The position numbers were made by a program, and so were the translations under genes. Below are positions 36,493 to 45,255 of a stretch of 64,000 nt of DNA, in pieces. The DNA lies in assembly GCF_000389965.1 (NCBI RefSeq), contig NC_021191.1, forward strand, positions 2,295,501 through 2,359,500. The letters are read 5' to 3'. The stretch is from Actinoplanes sp. N902-109 (lineage in GTDB: Bacteria; Actinomycetota; Actinomycetes; Mycobacteriales; Micromonosporaceae). The number at the start of each line of letters is the position of its first letter. Position 1 is the first letter of the stretch. The notes beneath the pieces are model-generated. The model was not told the origin of the DNA, searched no databases, and saw only the letters and a program-made list of their open reading frames with translations.

Positions 36493-38658
36493 GTGCCTGA
36501 CCCGTCCAGCTACCGGCCGGCGCCCGGGACCATCCCGGACGCCCCCGGTGTCTACCGCTTCCGTGATCCGACCGGCCGCGTCATCTACGTGGGCAAGGCC
36601 AAGAGCCTGCGCAACCGGCTGAATTCCTACTTCGCCGACACGTGGACCCTGCACGCGCGCACCCAGCAGATGGTGACGACCGCCGCAGCCGTCGACTGGG
36701 TCACCGTCAGCAGCGAGGTCGAGGCGCTGCAGCTGGAGTTCTCCTGGATCAAGGAGTTCGACCCGCGCTTCAACGTCAAGTACCGCGACGACAAGTCGTA
36801 CCCGTTCCTCGCCGTCACCCTCAACGAGGAATACCCCCGGCTGCAGGTCATGCGGGGGGCCAAGCGCAAGGGCGTGCGCTACTTCGGTCCGTACAGTCAC
36901 GCCTGGGCCATCCGCGAGACGCTCGACCTGCTGCTGCGGGTCTTCCCGGCGCGCACCTGCTCCAGCGGGGTGTTCAAGCGCTCCGGGCAGATCGGGCGGC
37001 CCTGCCTGCTCGGCTACATCGGCAAGTGCTCGGCGCCGTGCGTCGGCCAGGTCAGCGCCGAGGAGCACCGCGAGATCGTCGACGACTTCTGCGACTTCAT
37101 GGCCGGGCGCACCGACACGTTCGTCAAACGCCTCGAGCGCGACATGCTCGACGCCTCCGAGCAGCTCGAGTTCGAGAAGGCCGCCCGGCTGCGCGACGAC
37201 ATCGCGGCCCTGCGCCGGGCGATGGAGAAGCAGACCGTGGTGCTCGGCGACGGCACCGACGCCGACGTGGTCGCCTTCGCCGAGGACCCGCTGGAAGCCG
37301 CCGTGCAGGTCTTCCACGTCCGCGACGGCCGGGTGCGCGGCCAGCGCGGCTGGGTGGTGGAGAAGGTCGAGGACCTCACCACCGGAGACCTGGTGCATCA
37401 CTTCTGCTCCCAGGTGTACGGCGAGGAGCACGGCGAGGCCGACGTCCCGCGCGAGCTGCTCGTGCCCGAGCTCCCGCCGGACGCGGCAGCACTGGAGAAC
37501 TGGCTGTCCGAGCATCGGGGCAGCCGGGTGACCCTGCGCGTGCCCCAGCGCGGTGACAAGCGGTCGCTGCTCGAGACGGTCGCCCGCAACGCCGGCGAGT
37601 CGCTGCAACGCCACAAACTGCGCCGCGCCGGTGACCTGACCACCCGCAGCAAGGCGCTCGACGAGATCGCCGACGCGCTCGGTCTCGACTCCGCGCCGCT
37701 GCGCATCGAGTGTTTCGACGTGTCCCACATCCAGGGCACCGACGTGGTCGCCAGCATGGTCGTCTTCGAGGACGGCCTGGCCCGCAAGAGCGAGTACCGC
37801 CGGTTCATGGTGCGCGGCAACCCCGACGGCAGCGGCACCGACGACCTGGCGGCCATGTCCGAGGTGATGCGGCGCCGCTTCGCCCGCTACAAGGCGCAGC
37901 CCGCCGGCGAGGAGCCGCCCCCGCCCGTCTCCGGCGAGATCGAGGCCGATGTCGATGTCGACGGCGAGGTGGCGACCAGCGAGCTGCCCGGGATCGATCC
38001 GTTGACCGGCAAGCCGCGGCGGTTCGCGTACCCTCCGCAGCTTGTCGTGGTTGATGGTGGTCAACCCCAGGTCAACGCGGTCGCGGCGGTCTTCTCCGAC
38101 CTGGGCATCACCGATGTGGCGCTGTGTGGGCTGGCCAAGCGGCTGGAGGAGGTGTGGGTGCCGGGCGAGGACTTCCCGGTCATCCTGCCGCGCACCTCCG
38201 AGGCCCTCTACCTGCTGCAGCGCGTGCGCGACGAGGCTCACCGGTTCGCCATCACGTTCCACCGGCAGCGCCGCTCCAAGCGGATGACCGTCTCGGCGCT
38301 GGACAACATCCCCGGTCTCGGCGAGACCCGGCGCAAGGCGCTGCTGCGGCACTTCGGCTCGCTCAAGCGGCTCGGGCAGGCCACCCCCGAGGAGATCACC
38401 GAGGTCCCGGGCGTGGGCCGCCGCACCGCCGAGGCCGTGCTGACCGCGCTGGCCGGCAATGCGCCTGCCAAGGACGCACCGGACGCCGCGACGCAGGAGG
38501 ATGCGCCGGTGCCCTCCGGCGGCGCGGGACGCACCCGGGCGGGTGCCAATCGCTCCAAGGTGGCCCGTCCCTTGCCGGCGGCCGGCCCAGAAGCTCCGCC
38601 CGCGGCCGGGACGGAAGCACTGCCGGACGTCGGGGCGGAAGCGCTGCCGCAGGAGTGA
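36493..38658 (+). CDS. uvrC: UvrABC excinuclease subunit C
   Basis: A 721-residue dual-incision nuclease. The N-terminal GIY-YIG domain reads GVYRFRDPTGRVIYVGKAKS, followed by a Cys cluster CSSGVFKRSGQIGRPCLLGYIGKCSAPC and a UVR motif (SEQLEFEKAARLRDDIAAL) that binds UvrB. The C-terminal RNase H-like nuclease has IECFDVSHIQGTDVVASMVV with its catalytic Asp, then tandem HhH motifs IPGLGETRRKALLRHFGS and VPGVGRRTAEAV. A tail of about 65 residues past the HhH is Ala/Pro-rich with the imperfect repeat AGTEALPDVGAEALPQE, longer than in most UvrC proteins. GTG 36493 is favoured over GTG 36490 by the leaderless promoter position. Confidence 0.96.
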   Translation: MPDPSSYRPAPGTIPDAPGVYRFRDPTGRVIYVGKAKSLRNRLNSYFADTWTLHARTQQMVTTAAAVDWVTVSSEVEALQLEFSWIKEFDPRFNVKYRDDKSYPFLAVTLNEEYPRLQVMRGAKRKGVRYFGPYSHAWAIRETLDLLLRVFPARTCSSGVFKRSGQIGRPCLLGYIGKCSAPCVGQVSAEEHREIVDDFCDFMAGRTDTFVKRLERDMLDASEQLEFEKAARLRDDIAALRRAMEKQTVVLGDGTDADVVAFAEDPLEAAVQVFHVRDGRVRGQRGWVVEKVEDLTTGDLVHHFCSQVYGEEHGEADVPRELLVPELPPDAAALENWLSEHRGSRVTLRVPQRGDKRSLLETVARNAGESLQRHKLRRAGDLTTRSKALDEIADALGLDSAPLRIECFDVSHIQGTDVVASMVVFEDGLARKSEYRRFMVRGNPDGSGTDDLAAMSEVMRRRFARYKAQPAGEEPPPPVSGEIEADVDVDGEVATSELPGIDPLTGKPRRFAYPPQLVVVDGGQPQVNAVAAVFSDLGITDVALCGLAKRLEEVWVPGEDFPVILPRTSEALYLLQRVRDEAHRFAITFHRQRRSKRMTVSALDNIPGLGETRRKALLRHFGSLKRLGQATPEEITEVPGVGRRTAEAVLTALAGNAPAKDAPDAATQEDAPVPSGGAGRTRAGANRSKVARPLPAAGPEAPPAAGTEALPDVGAEALPQE

Positions 38659-38879
38659 GTGGCCGTCGCCATGATTGCTCTGCGGCGTTGCTCTCGTACG
38701 GGTGGTGAACAGGGCGTCGAGGAATAGCGACGTCCGGTTTCACCGTTGCTTCGATGGGCGCGAGGCCGCGCGGGCAGGATCGGGAAGCGGACATCCGGTC
38801 CGGCGGTCACCGATGGCCCTGTCGGCCTAGGATGCAGTGTCCCCCCGCCCGGGCGGGGCGTGTGGTGCAGGAGGGGTGC

Positions 38880-39788
38880 GTGACCGAGTCGATGCCGGAG
38901 TTCGCTCCGGAGCCGTCGCTGGACGAGGAGAGCACAGACCTCGTGGTGGTGACCGGGGTGTCCGGGGGTGGCCGCAGCACGGTCGCCCGGGCCCTGGAGA
39001 ACGTCGGCTTCTACGTCGTCGACAACCTGCCGCAGGCGCTGATGCTGGACATGGCCCAGCTCGCGTTCGCGGCCGGCGGTGCGGCCCGGCGCACGGCCAT
39101 GGTGCTCGACGTGCGCAGCCGCGCGTTCTCCACCGACCTCGCCGGTGCGGTGCGGGCGCTCAAGGAGCGTGGCTTCCACCCCCGCGTGGTGTTCGTGGAC
39201 GCCGACGACGAGGTGCTCATCCGCCGGTTCGAGTCGGTGCGGCGCTCGCACCCGCTGCAGGGCGACGGCCGGCTCGCCGACGGCATCGCGGCCGAGCGCA
39301 AGCTGCTCGAGGAGGCCCGCGAGCAGGCCGACGTGATCATCGACACCAGTCACCTCAACGTCAACCAGCTGCGCCGCCGCGTCGAGGAGCTGTTCGGCGG
39401 GGAGGACGCGCGCAAGCTGCGGATCACCGTGCTGTCCTTCGGCTTCAAGTACGGCCTGCCGCCGGACGCCGACTACGTGCTGGACGCCCGGTTCCTGCCC
39501 AACCCGTTCTGGGTGCCCGAGCTGCGCGAGCACACCGGGCTGGAGGAGGGCGTCAGCAACTACGTCCTGGGCCAGGAGGGCGCCGCCGATTTCGTGGGCA
39601 CCTACGCCGACCTGATCGCGGCCACCGCACCCGGTTTCGAGCGGGAGGGCAAGCGCTATCTGACCGTCGCGGTGGGCTGCACCGGCGGCAAGCACCGCAG
39701 CGTCGCGATCGCCGAGGAGCTGACCACCCGGCTGCGCGACATCCGGCTGTCCGCGCACTCGTCGCACCGAGACCTGGGGCGCGAGTGA
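38880..39788 (+). CDS. rapZ: RNase adapter RapZ / nucleotide-binding protein
   Basis: A 302-residue P-loop protein of the RapZ (YvcJ/YhbJ) family. Walker A is TGVSGGGRSTVARALE near residue 28, then the N-terminal domain ends with NPFWVPELREHTGLEEGV. The C-terminal domain carries GCTGGKHRSVAIAEEL, the conserved ligand-binding site that senses amino sugar or nucleotide metabolites in other bacteria. The start GTG is supported by a strong AGGAGGGG ribosome-binding site. Together with yvcK and whiA it is in the conserved cluster of cell-wall and division control genes. Its stop overlaps the yvcK start (GTGA). Confidence 0.95.
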   Translation: MTESMPEFAPEPSLDEESTDLVVVTGVSGGGRSTVARALENVGFYVVDNLPQALMLDMAQLAFAAGGAARRTAMVLDVRSRAFSTDLAGAVRALKERGFHPRVVFVDADDEVLIRRFESVRRSHPLQGDGRLADGIAAERKLLEEAREQADVIIDTSHLNVNQLRRRVEELFGGEDARKLRITVLSFGFKYGLPPDADYVLDARFLPNPFWVPELREHTGLEEGVSNYVLGQEGAADFVGTYADLIAATAPGFEREGKRYLTVAVGCTGGKHRSVAIAEELTTRLRDIRLSAHSSHRDLGRE

Positions 39789-40813
39789 GCCGGCCGCTCA
39801 AGGTGGTGGCGTTCGGTGGCGGGCACGGACTGGCGGCCTCCCTCAAGGCGCTGCGCCGGGCGGAGCTGCACCTCGACATCACCGCGGTGGTCACCGTCGG
39901 TGACAACGGTGGCTCCAGCGGACGGCTGCGCGCCGAGCGGGACGCTTTGCTGCCGCCCGGTGACCTACGGATGGCGCTCGCCGCGCTGGCCGACGAGGAA
40001 CCGGCCCACCAGACCACGGTGCAACTGCTCCAGCACCGCTTCGCGCCCGTCAACAAGCCCGACCGCCGTACGGCACCCGAGCCGGGTGTGGCCGGCCCGG
40101 GCGAGCGGCGCCGCAGCGGTTACGACCCGCTCGCCGGGCATGCGGTGGGCAACCTGCTGCTGCTCGGGCTGATGGAGCTCACCGGCGACCCGATTGCGGC
40201 ACTGCAGCACGCCGGGTGGATGGTCGGGGCGCGGGGCCGGGTGCTGCCGATGGCCAGCCACGCGGTCGGCATCGAGGCCGACGTGCGTGGGGGAGATCCG
40301 GCACGCCCCGACGAGGTGGTCACCGTGTGCGGTCAGCACGCGGTGGCTGTCACGACGGGTCACGTCGAGGCACTACGCATCGTGCCCGAGTCGCCGCCGG
40401 CGTGCCCGCATGCGCTGGCCGCCATCGCCGCTGCGGACTGGCTGATCTTCGGGCCGGGCAGCTGGTACACGAGCGTGCTCCCGCACCTGCTGGTGCCGGA
40501 ACTGGCCGCGGCGATCGTGGCGAGCCCGGCGCGCCGGCTGGTGACGCTCAACCTGGCCGCCGACAACGAGACCGCCGGGCTGTCCGTGGCCGATCACCTC
40601 GCCGCCCTGCACTGGTATCTGCCGCAGCTGCGGGTCGACACGGTACTGGCCGATGCGAAGTGGGTGGGGGAGCCCGATCCGGTGCACCGGGCGGCCGAGG
40701 CGCTCGGCGCGCGGCTGGTGCTGGCCCCGCTTGCCATGGACGACGGCAGCCCCAGGCATGATCCTGAGTCGTTGGGCACAGCTATGGTGCCCGTCCTCGG
40801 CGTCGATCGTTAA
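39785..40813 (+). CDS. yvcK: YvcK/CofD-like gluconeogenesis factor
   Basis: A 342-residue protein with the CofD/YvcK signature: VVAFGGGHGLAASLKALRR at the N-terminus, TVGDNGGSSGRLR and PPGDLRMAL, then GHAVGNLLLLGLMELTGD and FGPGSWYTSVLPHLLV. YvcK-type proteins bind UDP-sugars and are needed for normal carbon flow and cell-wall growth. A low-complexity Pro/Gly/Arg insert (about residues 92-112) is present. GTG start overlaps the rapZ stop, coupling them. whiA begins 42 bp downstream. Confidence 0.94.
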   Translation: MSRPLKVVAFGGGHGLAASLKALRRAELHLDITAVVTVGDNGGSSGRLRAERDALLPPGDLRMALAALADEEPAHQTTVQLLQHRFAPVNKPDRRTAPEPGVAGPGERRRSGYDPLAGHAVGNLLLLGLMELTGDPIAALQHAGWMVGARGRVLPMASHAVGIEADVRGGDPARPDEVVTVCGQHAVAVTTGHVEALRIVPESPPACPHALAAIAAADWLIFGPGSWYTSVLPHLLVPELAAAIVASPARRLVTLNLAADNETAGLSVADHLAALHWYLPQLRVDTVLADAKWVGEPDPVHRAAEALGARLVLAPLAMDDGSPRHDPESLGTAMVPVLGVDR

Positions 40814-40855
40814 TCAACTGGCGTTCCGCGAACCAATGCATGAGGTGACTTCGAG

Positions 40856-41836
40856 ATGGCGATGACGGCAGCGGTCAAGGACGAGCTGAGCCGGGTCGAC
40901 GTGCCCAAGCCGTGCTGCCGCCGTGCGGAGATGGCCGCCCTGCTGCGTTTCGCCGGCGGTCTGCACATCGTCTCGGGCCGGGTGGTCGTCGAGGCCGAGC
41001 TGGACACCGGCGCCGTCGCCCGGCGGCTGCGCCGCGAGATCCACGACGTGTACGGCTACCCGAGCGAGGTGCACGTGCTGGCCTCGGGCGGCCTGCGCAA
41101 GGGCAGCCACTACATCGTGCGCATCGTCAAGGACGGTGAGGCGCTGGCCCGCCAGACCGGCTTGCTCGACGTCCGTGGCCGCCCGGTGCGGGGGCTGCCC
41201 CCGCACGTCGTCTCCGCCAACGTCTGCTGTGCCGTGTCGGCGTGGCGCGGCGCGTTCATGGCCCATGGTTCGCTGACCGAGCCCGGCCGCTCCAGCGCCC
41301 TCGAGATCACCTGCCCGGGCCCGGAGGCGGCGCTCGCCCTGCGCGGGGCTGCCCGCCGCATCGGCATCACCGCCAAGGAACGCGAGGTGCGCGGGGTCGA
41401 CCGGGTTGTCATCAAGGACGGCGACGCGATCGCTGCGCTGCTCACCCGGGTCGGGGCGCACTCCAGCGTGCTGGCCTGGGAGGAGCGCCGGGTACGCCGC
41501 GAGGTGCGCGCCACCGCCAACCGGCTGGCCAACTTCGACGACGCCAACCTGCGCCGCTCGGCCCGCGCGGCGGTGGCGGCGGCAGCCCGCGTCACCCGGG
41601 CGCTGGAGATCCTCGAGGCCGAGGCGCCCAACCACCTGACCTCGGCGGGCCGGCTGCGCCTGGAGCACCGCCAGGCCAGCCTGGAGGAGCTGGGCGCGCT
41701 GGCCGACCCGCCGCTGACCAAGGACGCCATCGCCGGCCGGATCCGCCGGCTGCTCGCGCTGGCCGACAAGCGGGCCCGCGACCTGGGCATCCCGGACACC
41801 GAGGCGGCCGTCACCCCGGAGATGATGGCCTGCTGA
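40856..41836 (+). CDS. whiA: Sporulation transcription regulator WhiA
   Basis: A 326-residue DNA-binding protein with an N-terminal two-lobed LAGLIDADG-like domain (AMTAAVKDELSRV, CCRRAEMAALLRFAGGLHI) and a C-terminal helix-turn-helix (LRLEHRQASLEELGALADPPLTKDAIAGRIRRLLALADKR region). WhiA activates or represses sporulation-septation genes together with WhiB in filamentous actinomycetes; it is kept in almost all Gram-positive bacteria. ATG start. It closes the rapZ-yvcK-whiA cluster. The usual next gene, gap, is here displaced by 6.4 kb. Confidence 0.97.
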   Translation: MAMTAAVKDELSRVDVPKPCCRRAEMAALLRFAGGLHIVSGRVVVEAELDTGAVARRLRREIHDVYGYPSEVHVLASGGLRKGSHYIVRIVKDGEALARQTGLLDVRGRPVRGLPPHVVSANVCCAVSAWRGAFMAHGSLTEPGRSSALEITCPGPEAALALRGAARRIGITAKEREVRGVDRVVIKDGDAIAALLTRVGAHSSVLAWEERRVRREVRATANRLANFDDANLRRSARAAVAAAARVTRALEILEAEAPNHLTSAGRLRLEHRQASLEELGALADPPLTKDAIAGRIRRLLALADKRARDLGIPDTEAAVTPEMMAC

Positions 41837-41860
41837 GACGGCGGCCCTGACCCCGGCCGC

Positions 41861-42586
41861 TCACCAGGGGATGACGCCCTCGTCGTTGCTGAAAGTGCCG
41901 GTCGGCCCGTCGTCGGGCAGGGTGGCGAGCCGGATCGCCGCGGCAGCGCCCTCGTCGGCGGGCCGGCCGGTGCCGCCGGTGAAGTCGGTGGCCACGAGCC
42001 CCGGGCACGCCGCGTTGATCAGGATGCCGGTGCCGGCGAGCTGCCGGACGTACTGCAGCATGACGGCGTTGAGGTACGTCTTGGTCGGCGCGTAGGTGCC
42101 GGAGACCGGCCCGGCGCCGGCGGCCCCCTCGGCCTGCCAGGTCAGCGAACCCATGCTGCTGGAGACGTTGACGATGCGCGGGGCCGGCGAGCGGCGCAGC
42201 AGCGGCAGCATCGCGTTGGTCACCCGGATGACCCCGAAGACATTGGTCTCCACCACCGTCCGTACGTCGTCGAGGTCCAGGGCCGTCGGATCCTGCACCC
42301 AGCCCGGGCCGAAGGCGCCGGAGATCCCGGCGTTGTTGACCAGAGCGTCGAGCCGCCCGGCCTGCTGATCGACGATGCGGGCAGCCGCGGCGACGCCGGT
42401 GTCACTGGTGACGTCCAGCGGCACCCCGAATGCGTCGACCCCGGCGGCGCGCAGTTTGCCGACAGCCGTGGCGAGCCGGCTCCCGTCCCGGGCCCCCACC
42501 GCGATGCGGTAACCGAGCGCCCCCAGCCCGGCCGCGATCTCGTACCCGATTCCCTTGTTGGCGCCGGTGACCAGCGCGATCTTCAT
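41861..42586 (-). CDS. Short-chain dehydrogenase/reductase
   Basis: A 241-residue classical SDR. Cofactor motif TGANKGIG is at residues 7-14, NNAG around residue 85, the catalytic Ser in NVSSSMGS and the Tyr-Lys pair in YAPTKTYLN (YxxxK). The residues after the second strand (GARDGSRL with an Arg) favour NADP(H). An ATG start at 42586 is preferred, since the longer frame upstream is not family-like. It is divergent from a LysR-type gene 104 bp away, so it may be that regulator's target. It converges on whiA with a 24-bp gap. The substrate is unknown. Confidence 0.9.
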   Translation of the reverse strand: MKIALVTGANKGIGYEIAAGLGALGYRIAVGARDGSRLATAVGKLRAAGVDAFGVPLDVTSDTGVAAAARIVDQQAGRLDALVNNAGISGAFGPGWVQDPTALDLDDVRTVVETNVFGVIRVTNAMLPLLRRSPAPRIVNVSSSMGSLTWQAEGAAGAGPVSGTYAPTKTYLNAVMLQYVRQLAGTGILINAACPGLVATDFTGGTGRPADEGAAAAIRLATLPDDGPTGTFSNDEGVIPW

Positions 42587-42690
42587 GTCACTCACGGCAT
42601 CGATGCTGCGCCGCCGGACCGTGCGCAAGCCAACACCGATCGGGTGCGCTGTCATACCCGGCGGGTATCGAACGTGGCTACGCTCAACCG

Positions 42691-43527
42691 GTGGACCTGC
42701 TGGAGACCCGCGAGTTGCGGTATTTCGTCGCCGTCGCCGAGGCGCTGCACTTCGGCCGGGCCGCCGAGCAGCTGGGCATCGCCCAACCGCCGCTGTCGCG
42801 GGCGATCCAGCAGCTGGAGCGGCGGCTCGGGGTGACCCTGCTGACGCGCGACCGCCGGGGCGTCACCCTCACCGCGGCGGGCGAGGTGCTGCTGGCCGAG
42901 GCGCACGCGACGCTCGAAGCCGTCACGGCGGCGGCTGCGCGCACCCGCCGTGCCGGGGCGGGCCCCGACCGTCTGGTGCTGGCCACCAAAGCCGGCGCCC
43001 ACGAGCTGCTGCGCAAGATCCTCGACGCCTACGCCGCCGAGCCCGGTGCGGTTGAGGTGGAGGTGCTGATGGGCGGCGTCGGAGGGCAGGATCAGCTGCT
43101 GCGCGAGGGCCGCGCCGACGTGGCCCTGCTGCAGCCGCCGTACAACTCCCTCGCCGGGCTCGACGCGGAGCAGCTCACCACCGAGGGGCAGATCGCGGTC
43201 CTGCCCGCAGAGCATCCCCTCGCCGCGCGGTCGTCGCTGACAATGGCCGACATCAGCGACGTGCCCGGTCTGCCGATGGCGCAGTGCCCCGGCACGTCAT
43301 CGCCCGGCACCGGGCTGGAAGTGCGCGACCTGGCGCACCTGTCCCAGCTGATCGCGCTCGGCCGGGCCCTGGCCGTCAAGCCGGAGTCCGCGCGGGCCTG
43401 GCTGTGGGGTGGCCACGCCGCCGTCCCGCTGCTCGACGCGCCGCCGGTGGCAACCTATCTCGCCTGGCCCGCCCACAGCCGGTCACGGACGGTCGCCGAC
43501 TTCGTGCGTGCCGCCACGCGGATCTGA
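42691..43527 (+). CDS. LysR-family transcriptional regulator
   Basis: A 278-residue LTTR. The HTH is LRYFVAVAEALHFGRAAEQL followed by GIAQPPLSRAIQQLERRLGV (residues 10-48). The C-terminal inducer-binding domain is of the type I periplasmic-like fold. It is transcribed divergently from the SDR gene, the usual arrangement for LysR control. GTG start. The last codons and following bases (GCGGATCTGATKGCGTGCG) recur about 140 bp downstream, marking a small duplication. Confidence 0.93.
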   Translation: MDLLETRELRYFVAVAEALHFGRAAEQLGIAQPPLSRAIQQLERRLGVTLLTRDRRGVTLTAAGEVLLAEAHATLEAVTAAAARTRRAGAGPDRLVLATKAGAHELLRKILDAYAAEPGAVEVEVLMGGVGGQDQLLREGRADVALLQPPYNSLAGLDAEQLTTEGQIAVLPAEHPLAARSSLTMADISDVPGLPMAQCPGTSSPGTGLEVRDLAHLSQLIALGRALAVKPESARAWLWGGHAAVPLLDAPPVATYLAWPAHSRSRTVADFVRAATRI

Positions 43528-44076
43528 TGGCGTGCACCTCGCCGGGCTGAGTGCGGGGGGCTGCGCGGGGTTGGGGTGTGTGCCTCGCTGGGCTGAGTGC
43601 GGGTGGCTGCATGGGGTCGGGGTGCGTGCGCTCCCGCGGGTCTGGCTGCGGCTTGAGCGGATCTGATTGCGTGCGTTTCGTGGTTCTGTGTGCGGGCGGC
43701 GATACGGTCTGGGTGCGGCCGAGCTGACCGACTGCGGGTGGTCACGCGGGACAAAGCCCGCTCCCGCACCGAAGGACCGCCCGGCCGCTCGCCGTAGGTC
43801 GGCACATCCCTGGCGCGCCGCCACGGCAGGCACCCCTGGCCGGCGGCGCCCGCAAGCCATGCTGCGCACGTACCCCGGCGCGAGCGGCGAAGCGGTGCGC
43901 TGTCCCGGTGACGCGGCGGCGGAGTCCCGCAGCGCGCGGCGGTGATCCGGGCGACTGCGGTTGATCAGCGAGCCGCCCGCAACAGCCGCACCAGCCGTCG
44001 CCGCTGCCTCGGCCGCGTGGTCGTGAGCGGCCGCTCGGCGCACCCACGGCGGCGGTCGGCAAGCCCGACGGGGTGG
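43528..44076. other. 550-bp interval with short direct repeats
   Basis: Between the converging LysR and MFS genes. A 46-bp direct repeat (copies near 43539 and 43585, core GGGCTGAGTGCGGG) and a second duplication linking 43517-43541 to 43655-43680 are visible. No frame resembles a protein; one Arg-rich frame is antisense noise. No clear terminator. Confidence 0.55.
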
Positions 44077-45255
44077 TCAGCGGCGGTTGAGTAGGACGCG
44101 GCCCAGCAGCAGGGTGCCCACCCCGGCGATCACCACGCTGAGCAGGCCGACGCGCAGGCTGCTGTGGTCGGAGACCAGCCCGACCAGCGGCGGTGAGGCG
44201 AGGAAGCCGATCCGCAGCACCCAGCTGACCACGGTGAGGCCCAGCCCGGCGGGCAGGCCGGGCAGCTCGTCGGCGGTGTGCATGGCCGCCGGCACCAGGG
44301 TGGCCGTGCCCAGTCCGGCCAGGGCGAAGCCGGCCAGCGCCGAGCCGACCGAGGGGAAGGCGAGCGCGAAACCCATGCCCGCGGCGGCCAGCGCGCCACC
44401 GGCCCGGGTGACCGTGCGCTGACCGAAGCGGTCCACCATGCGGTCGCCGAGCAGCCGCCCGGCGGTCATCGCCACCTGCAGCGCCACGAACGCCAGACCC
44501 GCCACCGCCGCGGTCGCGCCGATGTCATCGGTGAGGAACAGCGCGCCCCACGACGCCCCGGCGTCCTCCACGAGCGCCCCGAACAGCGCGAGCAGTCCCA
44601 GCGCGGCCAGCATCCCGACGGCCGGGCGCCACGAGAAGCCGCCGGTGGCCGGGGCCTCGGAACGTTCCGCGTCCTCGTGGCCGCGCAGCAGGAACCGGTA
44701 GGCCGACAGCGCCACCGCGCTGAACAGCACCCCAGAGAAGAGCAGATGTGGCAGCAGCGGCACGTGCAGCCCGGCCGCCGCCGATCCCATCAGCCCGCCC
44801 AGCACCGCCCCGATGCTCCACACGCCGTGGAACGAGTTGACGATCGACCGGCCGTACAGCCGTTGCACCCGCAGCCCGTGCGCGTTCTGCGCGACATCCA
44901 CCACGGCATCGGCGGCCCCCGCGACGAACAGCACCGCCGCCAGCGCCCACCACGTCGGCACCACGGCGACCAGCAGGAACCCGGCCGCGATCAGCGGGAT
45001 GCCGAACGACGCCGTGCGGGCCGAACCGAACAGTCGCACCGCCACCGAGGCGAACAGCCCGCCGGTCAGCGCACCCAGCGGCCCGGCCGCCAGCGCGGTG
45101 CCCAGCAGCACGTTGGAGAGTTCGAGCTGCTCCTTGATCTCGGGATAGCGGGGCACCACGTTGGCGAACAGCGCCCCGTTGGTGAGGAACACGGCGGCCA
45201 CGGCCGCCCGGGCACGCCGGGCTCGCAGGTCCGGCGCGGTGATGACGGCAGTCAT
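44077..45255 (-). CDS. MFS transporter
   Basis: A 392-residue 12-helix major facilitator protein. The first-loop signature is weak, but the TM pattern, LVEDAGASWGALFLTDDIGA and RLLGDRMVDRFGQRTVTRAGG (a loop 8-9 signature with G-D-R-x3-R-F-G) support MFS. Its ATG overlaps the stop of the GH3 beta-glucosidase gene (ATGA at 45252-45255), so both are one operon, and a TetR gene is divergent to it. This suggests uptake or efflux of a glycoside or the aglycone processed by the glucosidase; inferred. Confidence 0.88.
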   Translation of the reverse strand: MTAVITAPDLRARRARAAVAAVFLTNGALFANVVPRYPEIKEQLELSNVLLGTALAAGPLGALTGGLFASVAVRLFGSARTASFGIPLIAAGFLLVAVVPTWWALAAVLFVAGAADAVVDVAQNAHGLRVQRLYGRSIVNSFHGVWSIGAVLGGLMGSAAAGLHVPLLPHLLFSGVLFSAVALSAYRFLLRGHEDAERSEAPATGGFSWRPAVGMLAALGLLALFGALVEDAGASWGALFLTDDIGATAAVAGLAFVALQVAMTAGRLLGDRMVDRFGQRTVTRAGGALAAAGMGFALAFPSVGSALAGFALAGLGTATLVPAAMHTADELPGLPAGLGLTVVSWVLRIGFLASPPLVGLVSDHSSLRVGLLSVVIAGVGTLLLGRVLLNRR

